A stretch of DNA of 59,224 nucleotides, taken from positions 1 through 59,224 of the forward strand of contig DXLX01000003.1 of the NCBI GenBank assembly GCA_019414515.1, given 5' to 3'. The notes under the pieces are model-generated. The model was not told the origin of the DNA, ran no database searches, and saw only the letters and a list, made by a program, of their open reading frames with translations. The stretch comes from Collinsella sp. (GTDB taxonomy: Bacteria; Actinomycetota; Coriobacteriia; Coriobacteriales; Coriobacteriaceae). Position 1 is the stretch's first letter, and every line of letters begins with the position of its first letter. This document shows, in pieces, positions 17,629 through 25,014 of this stretch. A program made the translations under genes and the position numbers.

Positions 17629-18258
17629 ATGTCTCCCAGTGAAAATCCGTAGTTAAATGTGCTTTCTCAACCTCAACACAGATCAACAGAAGAAATCGTT
17701 CCATATTTCAATGAACAGGCCAAAATGCTGTCTGTGGCGTCTGGAGACAAAATCAAAGGGTTGTTTTCAAGGACTGCCGATGTAAACAGGATTCTCGACC
17801 CAGCTCTTGATTTGGCTGAAAGCGCATCCACGGTAGTTTCAGGAGTTATCTCGAGAAACGCAGCCCTTTGTGCCCCAAAATCCAATCTCAAAGATGCTGA
17901 CGATCTGTACAGGAAAAATGACTAGTGCTTTGAGATTCGTTCGGATAGATATCGATTCAGGGTATTCACTATCGAATTTGGTCCATCGTATCCTGCCGTT
18001 ATGGCTGTCGACCGAGGCATATGCGGCGATCTTGTAAAGATCTACGACCGTTATTAGTTCGAAGAGGCCGAGCCGTGCATTGTTACAATACAAGACGATG
18101 ATGATCTCAACCTTGTGTTCAATCAACTTCTAATTTGCCGTTTGACGCCCCTGCTATTCATCTATGTTGCAGCTTACTATGGATTGTCACTTAACATGAG
18201 CCCTAGCAAACGGACCGCTGACAGCTGCGATGTAGCGGGACTTTCATCCAGAACCTAA
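17629..18258 (+). pseudogene. Unknown reading frame interrupted by three in-frame TAG codons
   Basis: An AGGTGGG site precedes ATG 17629. From there to TAA 18256-18258 one frame of about 209 codons is continuous except for TAG at 17650, 17923 and 18055. The translated text looks protein-like across the stops: IVPYFNEQAKMLSVASGDK, RYRFRVFTIEFGPSYPAVMA, VDRGICGDLVKIYDRY and then FEEAEPCIVTIQDDDDLNLV. No frameshift is needed. I do not recognise the family. It follows an EEP-nuclease remnant and precedes a papain-like gene. The likeliest reading is a decayed gene, perhaps by CAG-to-TAG transitions, and the all-TAG pattern is noted separately. Confidence 0.5.
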
Positions 18259-18338
18259 GAACGAATTTGGACCGATTTTAGAATTAAACTGGACACGGTT
18301 AACAAATGGGTCATGCTTTCATTTGAGGAGGGCATTCA

Positions 18339-18806
18339 TTGAGCGACAACTTAGACAATCAAGTTGAGTATGTGCGATCACTTGCAATCGCCTTTCGCAT
18401 GGCGATTAGCCGTGCCCAAGAGTCCGGAGAACTCTCTCGAACTGTAATCGCGTCCTTTCCAAGAGCTTGTTGCGGATATACAAGCGACTTACTGCAAAGG
18501 TATCTTGACAAGCATGGCATAAAAACATGGTATGTATCTGGAACGTATCGCGACCCATCAACAAATGATTCGCAGTCTCATGCTTGGCTTGAACTTGCCG
18601 ATGGCACCGTAATCGATATAACCGGGGACCAGTTTCGCTTTGAGCCGCATCCCTTAAAGAATGATTGCCCAGTGTACTGTGACAAGCCGAACGAGTTCTT
18701 CAATCTTTTTGAACTAGATCTGCCTTGTGAATACGAGGTCTCATTTTCAAAGGATGTCTTACGCAAAGAAAAAGAAGCGTACGATATTGTCTGCAAGTTT
18801 CTTTAG
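18339..18806 (+). CDS. Papain/transglutaminase-like small protein
   Basis: A 155-aa soluble protein with the spacing of a transglutaminase-like Cys-His-Asp triad: FPRACCGYTSDLLQRYLDKH (nucleophile Cys at the start of a helix), SQSHAWLELADGT (His) and VIDITGDQF (Asp). The fold is shared by lasso-peptide B2 proteases and many uncharacterised accessory proteins. TTG 18339 is chosen because GAGGAGG at 18324-18330 is ideally placed. The gene looks intact, unlike the remnants just upstream, and precedes the 300-aa/4-TM pair by about 95 bp. It could be a protease or amidase. Another protein of this fold is encoded at 29690-30253. Confidence 0.6.
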   Translation: MSDNLDNQVEYVRSLAIAFRMAISRAQESGELSRTVIASFPRACCGYTSDLLQRYLDKHGIKTWYVSGTYRDPSTNDSQSHAWLELADGTVIDITGDQFRFEPHPLKNDCPVYCDKPNEFFNLFELDLPCEYEVSFSKDVLRKEKEAYDIVCKFL

Positions 18807-18900
18807 CCCGTATGCCCGAATCTATATCGCTACAACGTGTGTTTTTAGCAATTGCCGTTGATGCTGAATTGGGGCGAATTAAGCACTAGGTTGTGATTCT

Positions 18901-19803
18901 ATGCCTGTTACTTCTCGAAGGACACTTGTTGCTTATAAACTGACTTGTCATGAAGCTCGCAAGCCCGACAAGCTTTTTGAGCTCGATTCGCTTTATAAAG
19001 GTGGATTCACCCGAGCGTTCGTTGATTTTTGCGGATCAGATCAAAGCGCAATACAGCAAAAGGGTCTTGGAAAATACTGTCATCTTGAAAAGCCAAAAGT
19101 TCAAGATGAAGGTGTATTGCTTGAACTTCAATCGGGATCAAATGGCGAAAATATTTCCATTCTTGACCCTGGATTAGATTCCATAGTTGGCGAATATGAT
19201 AGCGAAAAGGCACCCATGGTTCGCTCAAGGGTATATCTTAGAAATCCTGTTGGGAACTATTCGATTTTATGCGTTGAACATGTGAAGGGATCCGCCGGCG
19301 ACACGTTTCTGAAGACGCCATTTAAGAACTGGTTAAAAGCGGCGGCCCCAGGATGTCTTTTAGATTGGGAACCTGTTGCAGAAGAAGAATCGCTTGATGC
19401 CTTTAAAAGCATCGAAGATTTCGAAGTTCGTAAATATCTTAGGTCAAGCGACATGGCGGATTCTTTAATTACTGGCGCTAATTACATTTCTTATAAGTTG
19501 GCTCATAAGAGAAGGCAGCCTTTTCCAATCGCCCTACTTAAGGAAGCTCTATCTGATTTCACCAAAGCAAAAACAATCTTTGGCCTTGTTGAGTCTGACA
19601 TAACTGATAACAAGGTCGATGTATTTGTTCGAGCAAATAGCAAAGATGGCCGAACCGTAAAGTTCGACATTTCATCATCGTTCGATATGAAAATCAGAGA
19701 GCTCCTTAAAGACCGTGGCGAAGCGGTTCTAAGTGATTCGGCCTTTGTAAAGAGATGCAATGATAAGTGCGAGATCATTGAGCATCGTCTTGGACGGGCT
19801 TGA
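18901..19803 (+). CDS. Uncharacterised 300-aa soluble protein, partner of a 4-TM protein
   Basis: No catalytic motif or membrane span is visible. The order of segments (an N-terminal beta-rich part with VLLELQSGSNGENISILDPG, then SRVYLRNPVGNYSILCVEHV with a glycine-rich KGSAGDTFLKTPFKNWLK, then a helical C-terminus with FDMKIRELLKD) recalls a widespread actinobacterial family of unknown function. Its stop overlaps the next gene's TTG, so the two products are probably made together. By context, a soluble protein coupled to a small multi-TM protein among defence genes, a sensor-effector pair is plausible, similar in layout to Kiwa (KwaB-KwaA) but with reversed gene order. I see no sequence evidence for homology to Kiwa. 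Confidence 0.55.
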   Translation: MPVTSRRTLVAYKLTCHEARKPDKLFELDSLYKGGFTRAFVDFCGSDQSAIQQKGLGKYCHLEKPKVQDEGVLLELQSGSNGENISILDPGLDSIVGEYDSEKAPMVRSRVYLRNPVGNYSILCVEHVKGSAGDTFLKTPFKNWLKAAAPGCLLDWEPVAEEESLDAFKSIEDFEVRKYLRSSDMADSLITGANYISYKLAHKRRQPFPIALLKEALSDFTKAKTIFGLVESDITDNKVDVFVRANSKDGRTVKFDISSSFDMKIRELLKDRGEAVLSDSAFVKRCNDKCEIIEHRLGRA

Positions 19804-20357
19804 TTAATGAATGGCGGTTTCGCATGGGGAAGATTTCGCTTAGGGGTTTATTTGTCCGCTATTTAAGAACGCTTCATTCGGTTGATGACGACTCCCTTTA
19901 TATCCCAGATGTTTTCGTTCATTTTGCTATTCCTTTTGGATTGTTTATTTGGGCAATCATTGATACCCATAGTGCCGCTGCTGTTCGAGCATATTTTGCA
20001 AATGCAATGACTGCTATATCGGTTATTTCGGGCTTCATGTGTGGTCTTGCAATAATGATCTTTGAGCTTAGGATTAACTTGAACCAAAGTAATGGCGAAC
20101 TGGGAGAAAACGCTCATGAAATCGAGTTGATTGATGAGCTGTTCTCTGACGTGTTGTGGTCAGTCGTTGTCGGCTTTCTGTCGGTTGGTTGTATGGCTAT
20201 ATCCGGCGAGATTAACGATATCGCAGCTGTGAATAACCTATTTACAGCTTTCTCCCTAGCTCTATGCTGCAATTTTATTGTCGTTACCCTCATGTGCCTC
20301 AAGCGTATTGACGTGTGCTATCAATTTATTTCTCGGTTTTGGGGTCGGAAGAAGTAA
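19800..20357 (+). CDS. Four-TM membrane protein, overlapping partner
   Basis: Up to 185 aa with four predicted membrane helices: about residues 42-60 (FAIPFGLFIWAIIDTHSA), 68-90 (MTAISVISGFMCGLAIMIFE), 118-138 (VLWSVVVGFLSVGCMAISGE) and 150-172 (FSLALCCNFIVVTLMCLKRI). There is a polar loop of about 25 residues between helices 2 and 3 and a short basic tail (RFWGRKK). TTG 19800 overlaps the upstream TGA, and ATG 19824 is an alternative start that would drop eight residues. There is no enzyme motif. The AT-rich gene ends right at the junction with the ugd fragment, so this marks the edge of an insertion. Confidence 0.65.
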   Translation: MINEWRFRMGKISLRGLFVRYLRTLHSVDDDSLYIPDVFVHFAIPFGLFIWAIIDTHSAAAVRAYFANAMTAISVISGFMCGLAIMIFELRINLNQSNGELGENAHEIELIDELFSDVLWSVVVGFLSVGCMAISGEINDIAAVNNLFTAFSLALCCNFIVVTLMCLKRIDVCYQFISRFWGRKK

Positions 20358-20395
20358 GGGAGCATCTAGTCAGCTTCGACTACGTTAGTAGTCGT

Positions 20396-20827
20396 CTACT
20401 GTGGACACCACAGCTGCTGGGGAACTACAAGGACCTGCCCCAGCAGCAGATCGAGGCCATCTTGGACGTCAACCGCACACACAAGGACTTCGTGGCCGAC
20501 GAGGTGCTGCAGATGGTGTGGGACTGCGTCTACGAGGGCAAACCAAAGCCGGTCGTGAGCGTGTACCGCCTGACGATGAAGTCCAACTCCGACAACTTCC
20601 GCGCGAGCTCCATCCAGGGCGTCATGAAGCGCGTGAAGGCCAAGGGCGTTCCCGTGGTTGTCTACGAGCCCACCCTGGACGCGCCAGAGTTCTTCGGCTC
20701 CGAGGTGACCCACGACCTGGAGGCCTTCAAGGCCGGCTGCGACGTGATCGTGGCCAACCGCTGGAGCGACGAGCTCGCGGACGTTGCGGACAAGGTGTAC
20801 ACGAGGGATCTGTTTAAGAGGGACTAG
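20396..20827 (+). pseudogene. ugd: 3' fragment of UDP-glucose 6-dehydrogenase
   Basis: From about 20396 the frame reads LLGNYKDLPQQQIEAILDVN, then PVVSVYRLTMKSNSDNFRAS and PVVVYEPTLDAPEFFG, ending in RDLFKRD. This is the C-terminal UDP-binding domain of Ugd, which oxidises UDP-glucose to UDP-glucuronate for capsule and exopolysaccharide synthesis. About 140 of roughly 390 residues remain. The NAD domain and the catalytic Cys are absent. High GC contrasts with the AT-rich membrane-protein gene that abuts it. It is most likely the former last gene of the glycan locus, separated from it by the 16.3-20.4 kb insertion. Confidence 0.85.
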
Positions 20828-20878
20828 GGGAGAGGTGTACTCCCAGGATCTGGTGATATACAAAAATCGAATCTAGAG

Positions 20879-20915
20879 GGAGGCCGTATCAGCGTTGGCT
20901 GATACGGCCTCCTTT
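20879..20915 (+). terminator. Intrinsic terminator after the ugd fragment
   Basis: A perfect 14-bp stem (20879-20892 with 20899-20912) with a 6-nt loop and a short T-run. It lies 52 bp after the ugd stop, so it is probably the original 3' end of the glycan locus. Confidence 0.9.
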
Positions 20916-21036
20916 GATGTAACTCTGTTCCTAAAAACAAAACATGTGTTCGATTTGAAACTACATGAAGGAAGATCAATGCAGAATGCAAGCTACAATA
21001 GCAAACGAGTATTAGACTCGAGTCTAGCGGAGGATT

Positions 21037-23253
21037 ATGGCGTTCCAAGATATCCTTGCTGCGATTGATATCGTCACGGGGCCTGACCCGGCCCATTCTA
21101 TCCTGGCGTTTTCGATTGTCGTCGGGCTGTTTTTGCTGTGGTTGCGTAAGCAGGCTTTGGCGCGGTTTTACAAGGCCGGTATCTATGTTGCAGCACTGGC
21201 GTCCGATGCATTGTTTGCATCGGTAAAGCTTAGCCTTTTATGGTTGGCGGGTGTGGCATCGCCCTTTCTCGCGTTGAGTCTGTTCGCTCTTCTCGTCAAC
21301 TATTTTTGGTGTGCGCAGCAGCTCGATGACATAGTGGACAAGGCGGATCCCTCTCTTCCCGAATGCGACTATGTAGCTGCCTTCAGGCTGATGAACTCGG
21401 TTGACCGTGATCGACTGTCCAGAATGCAGCTCACCTGCCTCGACAAGGATAGGTTTTTCTGCAACATCTACTTGGGAAACAACGGCGTTGCGAAAAGGAT
21501 GCTTGAGAACGAAAACTTAGAGCCGGCTTTCAGGCATTTCGCCCTCCATATTATCGCGGACGCCGCTTGCGATCGTGCTGGGTCGCAAGCGGAGCTCGAA
21601 AGCGCCTTGGCCGATAAAACCGACAAGACAGACCCTTTCATCACGGTCCAGCTTTGGCACAACCGCGCGATTAGCTATGTCGTGAACGGTCAGTTCAAAG
21701 TCGCCGACGACGAGTTCAAAAAGACGTATCGCGAAGCTAAGCGTCTGGGCGTTCGGAATAAGTCGTTCCTCTTGCTGCTGTTTGAGAACGCAGCATTGAA
21801 TAAAACGAAAATCGGCTTGCCTGATGGCGGCGTTAAAGAAGGGTGGGGGTTGATTGAGGAATGCGAAAAGGCGCTTGCTCCGATTGGCCCCAACGATTTT
21901 GGGCAGCTCTTCAATCTGCGGCTTCTTTTCATGAGGCAGATAGGGACAAGTATCGAGGACAGGAACAAGCTGTATTTGGTCGAGGTCAAAAACACCCTCA
22001 GCAATGCCTCCCTTTCCGAGCAACAGCGCGTCGTCGCTATGGCGAGCCTGGGCAGAATCGCGTGGTCCGACGGGCTCGATCCCGCACCCGTGCTCAATTT
22101 CTTCGCTCGATGCGATCGGTTTTTGTGCGTAAGCGACCCCGATGCACGCTACTATGCCCATAAGAACCTGAGTGCGATGCTTTCGGGCTTGGCGGTGAAT
22201 GACCGCTTCCCAAATGCTTTGGCTGAGAGCGTAATGCGGTATTTCAAGGATGGGGACGCGGAGCATGACTTGGATGTGATGGAGGATGGCCTTCCTCCCG
22301 AGGCGATTCTGCGGCGCTCCCAAGTGCTGCGAGAACGCGCTGCCCTAGCCTTAATGGTTGGAGAGAGCGTTGAGCGCGCCGTGTCGTACACTGATGAGGC
22401 TATAGGCCTCCTTGAGAGAAGCCTGCAGGATATGGCGGCGCTCGAGTGTCGATGGCAGCTTGCCCGGCTGACACTGTACGACAAACCCGAGGTGGCGAAA
22501 TTGCAGCTCTCGATTGCCGAAGAGCGCCTCGCCGCGCTCAATAAGCAACCGTCCCTCGGATATCCCTATTTCGAGATGAGCCTGTGCTACGCCTTGCTTG
22601 GTATGCGTGCGGAGTGCAGGGTCGCATATGAAAGGGCCGCCGGCTTCGAGACTCCGATGGGCCATTACGCGCCCGGCATTCGGATTAACAGGACCGCCGC
22701 CGCCTTCTGTGCCAGGTTCTACATACTTACGGAAATGCTTGGAAATCCCGAAGAGGTTTGCCCCTTGCTTAAAACTCGAGAGGGCAGGGCGTGGCTGTCT
22801 CGCTATCCGAAGGTCTCTTCCCTGTCGAAAACGCTTCTTTGCGGGAAATTTCTTGGGTATGGGGATTTCGTGCCCGCTATGACGAGGCTATTCTTGGATG
22901 AGGCGGGGAAGCTATATGCCGAAACATGGCTCGTTGTACAAGAGATCGGACTCGCGTTTGATCTCGATTCCAGAAAGCCCGGCGAAGAGTATGGGCTGGT
23001 TTTCGAAATCCAAAGGCACCCACTGATTGCCGATGGCGATGCCCTTGCAAGGGTGGCCGCGCGGCGCGGGCATACTGTGCTCGATGCGAGGTTGAACCAG
23101 TGCAACAAAGACCTTCTCGGGGCCGATGACGCAACCGCCGTATTCGATGTGCTGGATGCCTTGGGCATATTGGCCGAAGGGCGCGTGCCCACATTGGAAG
23201 ACATCATGAAGAGCTACCTTGAAAGCTGTGTCGACGTTCCCGCCGGCGGTTGA
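21037..23253 (+). CDS. Large membrane-anchored helical-repeat protein of unknown function
   Basis: A 738-aa protein. Two hydrophobic segments at about residues 21-36 (ILAFSIVVGLFLLWL) and 62-90 (VKLSLLWLAGVASPFLALSL) anchor the N-terminus. The remaining 640 residues are almost entirely amphipathic helices, with TPR-like pairs such as LWHNRAISYVVNGQFKVADD and YFEMSLCYALLGMRAECRVA. No enzymatic motif is visible. A strong GGAGG lies just before ATG 21037. The gene is intact and stands alone between a terminator and IS debris. A scaffold or signalling receptor at the membrane is a reasonable guess, and no family is recognised. Confidence 0.6.
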   Translation: MAFQDILAAIDIVTGPDPAHSILAFSIVVGLFLLWLRKQALARFYKAGIYVAALASDALFASVKLSLLWLAGVASPFLALSLFALLVNYFWCAQQLDDIVDKADPSLPECDYVAAFRLMNSVDRDRLSRMQLTCLDKDRFFCNIYLGNNGVAKRMLENENLEPAFRHFALHIIADAACDRAGSQAELESALADKTDKTDPFITVQLWHNRAISYVVNGQFKVADDEFKKTYREAKRLGVRNKSFLLLLFENAALNKTKIGLPDGGVKEGWGLIEECEKALAPIGPNDFGQLFNLRLLFMRQIGTSIEDRNKLYLVEVKNTLSNASLSEQQRVVAMASLGRIAWSDGLDPAPVLNFFARCDRFLCVSDPDARYYAHKNLSAMLSGLAVNDRFPNALAESVMRYFKDGDAEHDLDVMEDGLPPEAILRRSQVLRERAALALMVGESVERAVSYTDEAIGLLERSLQDMAALECRWQLARLTLYDKPEVAKLQLSIAEERLAALNKQPSLGYPYFEMSLCYALLGMRAECRVAYERAAGFETPMGHYAPGIRINRTAAAFCARFYILTEMLGNPEEVCPLLKTREGRAWLSRYPKVSSLSKTLLCGKFLGYGDFVPAMTRLFLDEAGKLYAETWLVVQEIGLAFDLDSRKPGEEYGLVFEIQRHPLIADGDALARVAARRGHTVLDARLNQCNKDLLGADDATAVFDVLDALGILAEGRVPTLEDIMKSYLESCVDVPAGG

Positions 23254-23424
23254 GACGCCTCTGCCGAGGGGTAGCTTCGTCCTGCCGCGCTTCACAAAAC
23301 GTTTCACAAAGTTCTCTTCGCTGGCCTAGTTTTCAACACGTAGCGCTGTAATGGCCCTGCCTGATTTATCCATCTAGCCCCTTGGAACTGCGGAGGAAAT
23401 CCTGGACCAAAAGAGGACCGGCAG

Positions 23425-23760
23425 GATCATACGGATTTACAGCGCAGAACAAAAGGCGAAAGCCATCGAGACGTTCGCCGGTTTCGGATGCAGCACGGCC
23501 GACACCATAGCAGAGCTCGGCTAACCCAGCCGTGTCACACCCCACAACCGGCGGAAAGAATACCAGCTCGGCGGCGATGAGTTCCTGGAAGGGGAGCATC
23601 GCAGGCCGAGGTATTCCGATGAGGAGAAGCGGAATGCGGTCGATCACTACTCGGGGCACGGGAAAAGTCTGGCGCGCACGATAGGGGCCATGGGATACCC
23701 GAGCCGCAAGGTGCTCTCCAGCTGGGTTGATGAGCGCACCCTGGTAATCTGCGCTGTGTG
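23425..23760 (+). pseudogene. Remnant of an IS3-type OrfA (HTH) transposase gene
   Basis: The plus strand reads EQKAKAIETFAGFGCSTADT, IAELG, a TAA stop, then PSRVTPHN and, further on, HYSGHGKSLARTIGAMGYPS followed by RKVLSSWVDERT. These are two helix-turn-helix repeats typical of IS3-family OrfA proteins in gut Actinobacteria. The stop after IAELG and loss of the downstream DDE partner show decay. It runs head to head with the minus-strand IS pieces that follow. Confidence 0.5.
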
Positions 23761-23839
23761 CGAGAAGGAGTGATATGGAGGTTACGCAGACGACTCCTTC
23801 AACACCCCGCTCGCGCAACGAGCGCAGAAACGTCAACCA

Positions 23840-24354
23840 TCCGGCATAGGACTCCGTGTCAACGGCATCGAGCCCGAGCGATCGTCACCGCCATCTAAGC
23901 AGGCGCCGATGGCGGTGACGATCGCGCACGAGGAGGCGTGGCCCGGATCTCTGCATTTAATGCGGATCGCATCGTGCCAGACGTAGGGAAAGGCCGTATC
24001 AGAGAGGCCCCTGGTCTGCATGTCCTCAACGATCGCGTCGGACAACTCGCAGATCCTCGACACTTGGCTCGCGCTCATGCGGTCCACCTCGAGGGCAGAG
24101 GCGAGCCATATCCTGCGCGCGGTGTGGCGATGCTTGCGCCACTGCCTCGAGCCCTCGTCTAGCCGTGCGCAAAACACACCCCGGTAGGCGTTGAGCAACC
24201 TGTCGCCCCGCCTGCGCACCAGGATGGGTGGCGTGAGGTCGGGCTCTTCAGCTTGGTGTACACCGTGTTACGCGACACGCCCGTTTTTCAGGCATTCTCG
24301 GATATCGAGTCGACCCGCTTCCTCATCTGCCGTATAGAATGAACCGTGGACATG
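23840..24354 (-). pseudogene. Chimeric transposase remnant: IS21 IstA start joined to an IS256-type core
   Basis: On the minus strand a start MSTVHSIRQMRKRVDSISEN, a TGA, and then KTGVSRNTVYTKL match the N-terminal HTH of IS21 IstA. This continues as RRRGDRLLNAYRGVF and RKHRHTARRIW. Immediately after, at about 24090, the text changes to DRMSASQVSRICELSDAIVE and FPYVWHDAIRIKC, which is the IS256/mutator catalytic region. It ends in unrelated sequence near 23840. Two different transposases are therefore fused in frame as debris. The parent elements are named from memory of their motifs. Confidence 0.6.
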
Positions 24355-24453
24355 CTGATCACACCTTTCCGACCTCCCTGGTTGATATTTCTAGGCAGCA
24401 ACCAAGGTAGTCGATTGTGATGGTTGGCGTGCCTGCCTTTGTGTCCTAAATGG

Positions 24454-24871
24454 TCAAGCCGAAGTGTTCAGTTTTCCGCTACCACAGACAGCAAGGCGCT
24501 GAATGCTGGCACGCATGTCGGTGGAATGTCGTGACATGAGCACACGGTCGGGGGTGGTGAACGAGTTCACAACGACATCGCCGCACTTGGCAGCCGAGGC
24601 TACCGCGCTATCCGAAGCGCTGCTCACCACTGGCACGATGCCCTTTGCATCCGCCAGGCCGTAACTGGCGATCTCGAGCCAATCCATCGTGGCGGCATTC
24701 CTGCATGGGAAGCGCCCGGACCCCTCATCCCTGAACTTGGCCAGCCACCTGTAAAGGCAGGGTCTGCTTACGTGGTTGAGCCTACACCAGTCCCACACAC
24801 ATACTGGACGAGAGGCAGCGTTCGATGTGATCTGCCCACATGTTCCTGTGTTCTATGTTTGCCCGCGTCAT
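24454..24871 (-). pseudogene. Frameshifted IS66-type OrfA (TnpA) remnant
   Basis: A start codon at 24871 follows AGGAGGTTGCG on the minus strand. MTRANIEHRNMWADHIERCL is followed by a one-base frameshift near 24800 and then WCRLNHVSRPCLYRWLAKFR and DWLEIASYGLADAKGIVPV. This order (a short HTH protein of about 130 aa) matches the first small ORF of IS66-family elements. The second and third IS66 genes are absent. It directly precedes the AIPR promoter on the other strand. Confidence 0.6.
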
Positions 24872-24950
24872 CGCAACCTCCTGTTGAATAAGGCGTTGCG
24901 ATAATTTTGCCCAAAGCTTATCAGGGTGTTAAGACGCGGCTGTTTTGGTG

Positions 24951-24980
24951 TTTACACTAAAATCATAAAAGTCATATCAT
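24951..24980 (+). promoter_or_regulatory. Sigma-70-type promoter of the AIPR gene
   Basis: TTTACA at 24951-24956, an 18-bp spacer, and TATCAT at 24975-24980, about 35 bp before the AIPR start. The AT-rich context and lack of another candidate support it. Confidence 0.6.
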
Positions 24981-25014
24981 TTCATTAGTTTATTCATCTT
25001 TGGATGGAGGAAGA

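Noticed and set aside
18901..20357. Assignment of the pair as Kiwa (KwaA/KwaB)
   Set aside because: Only the layout is similar; gene order is reversed and I cannot point to conserved Kiwa motifs.
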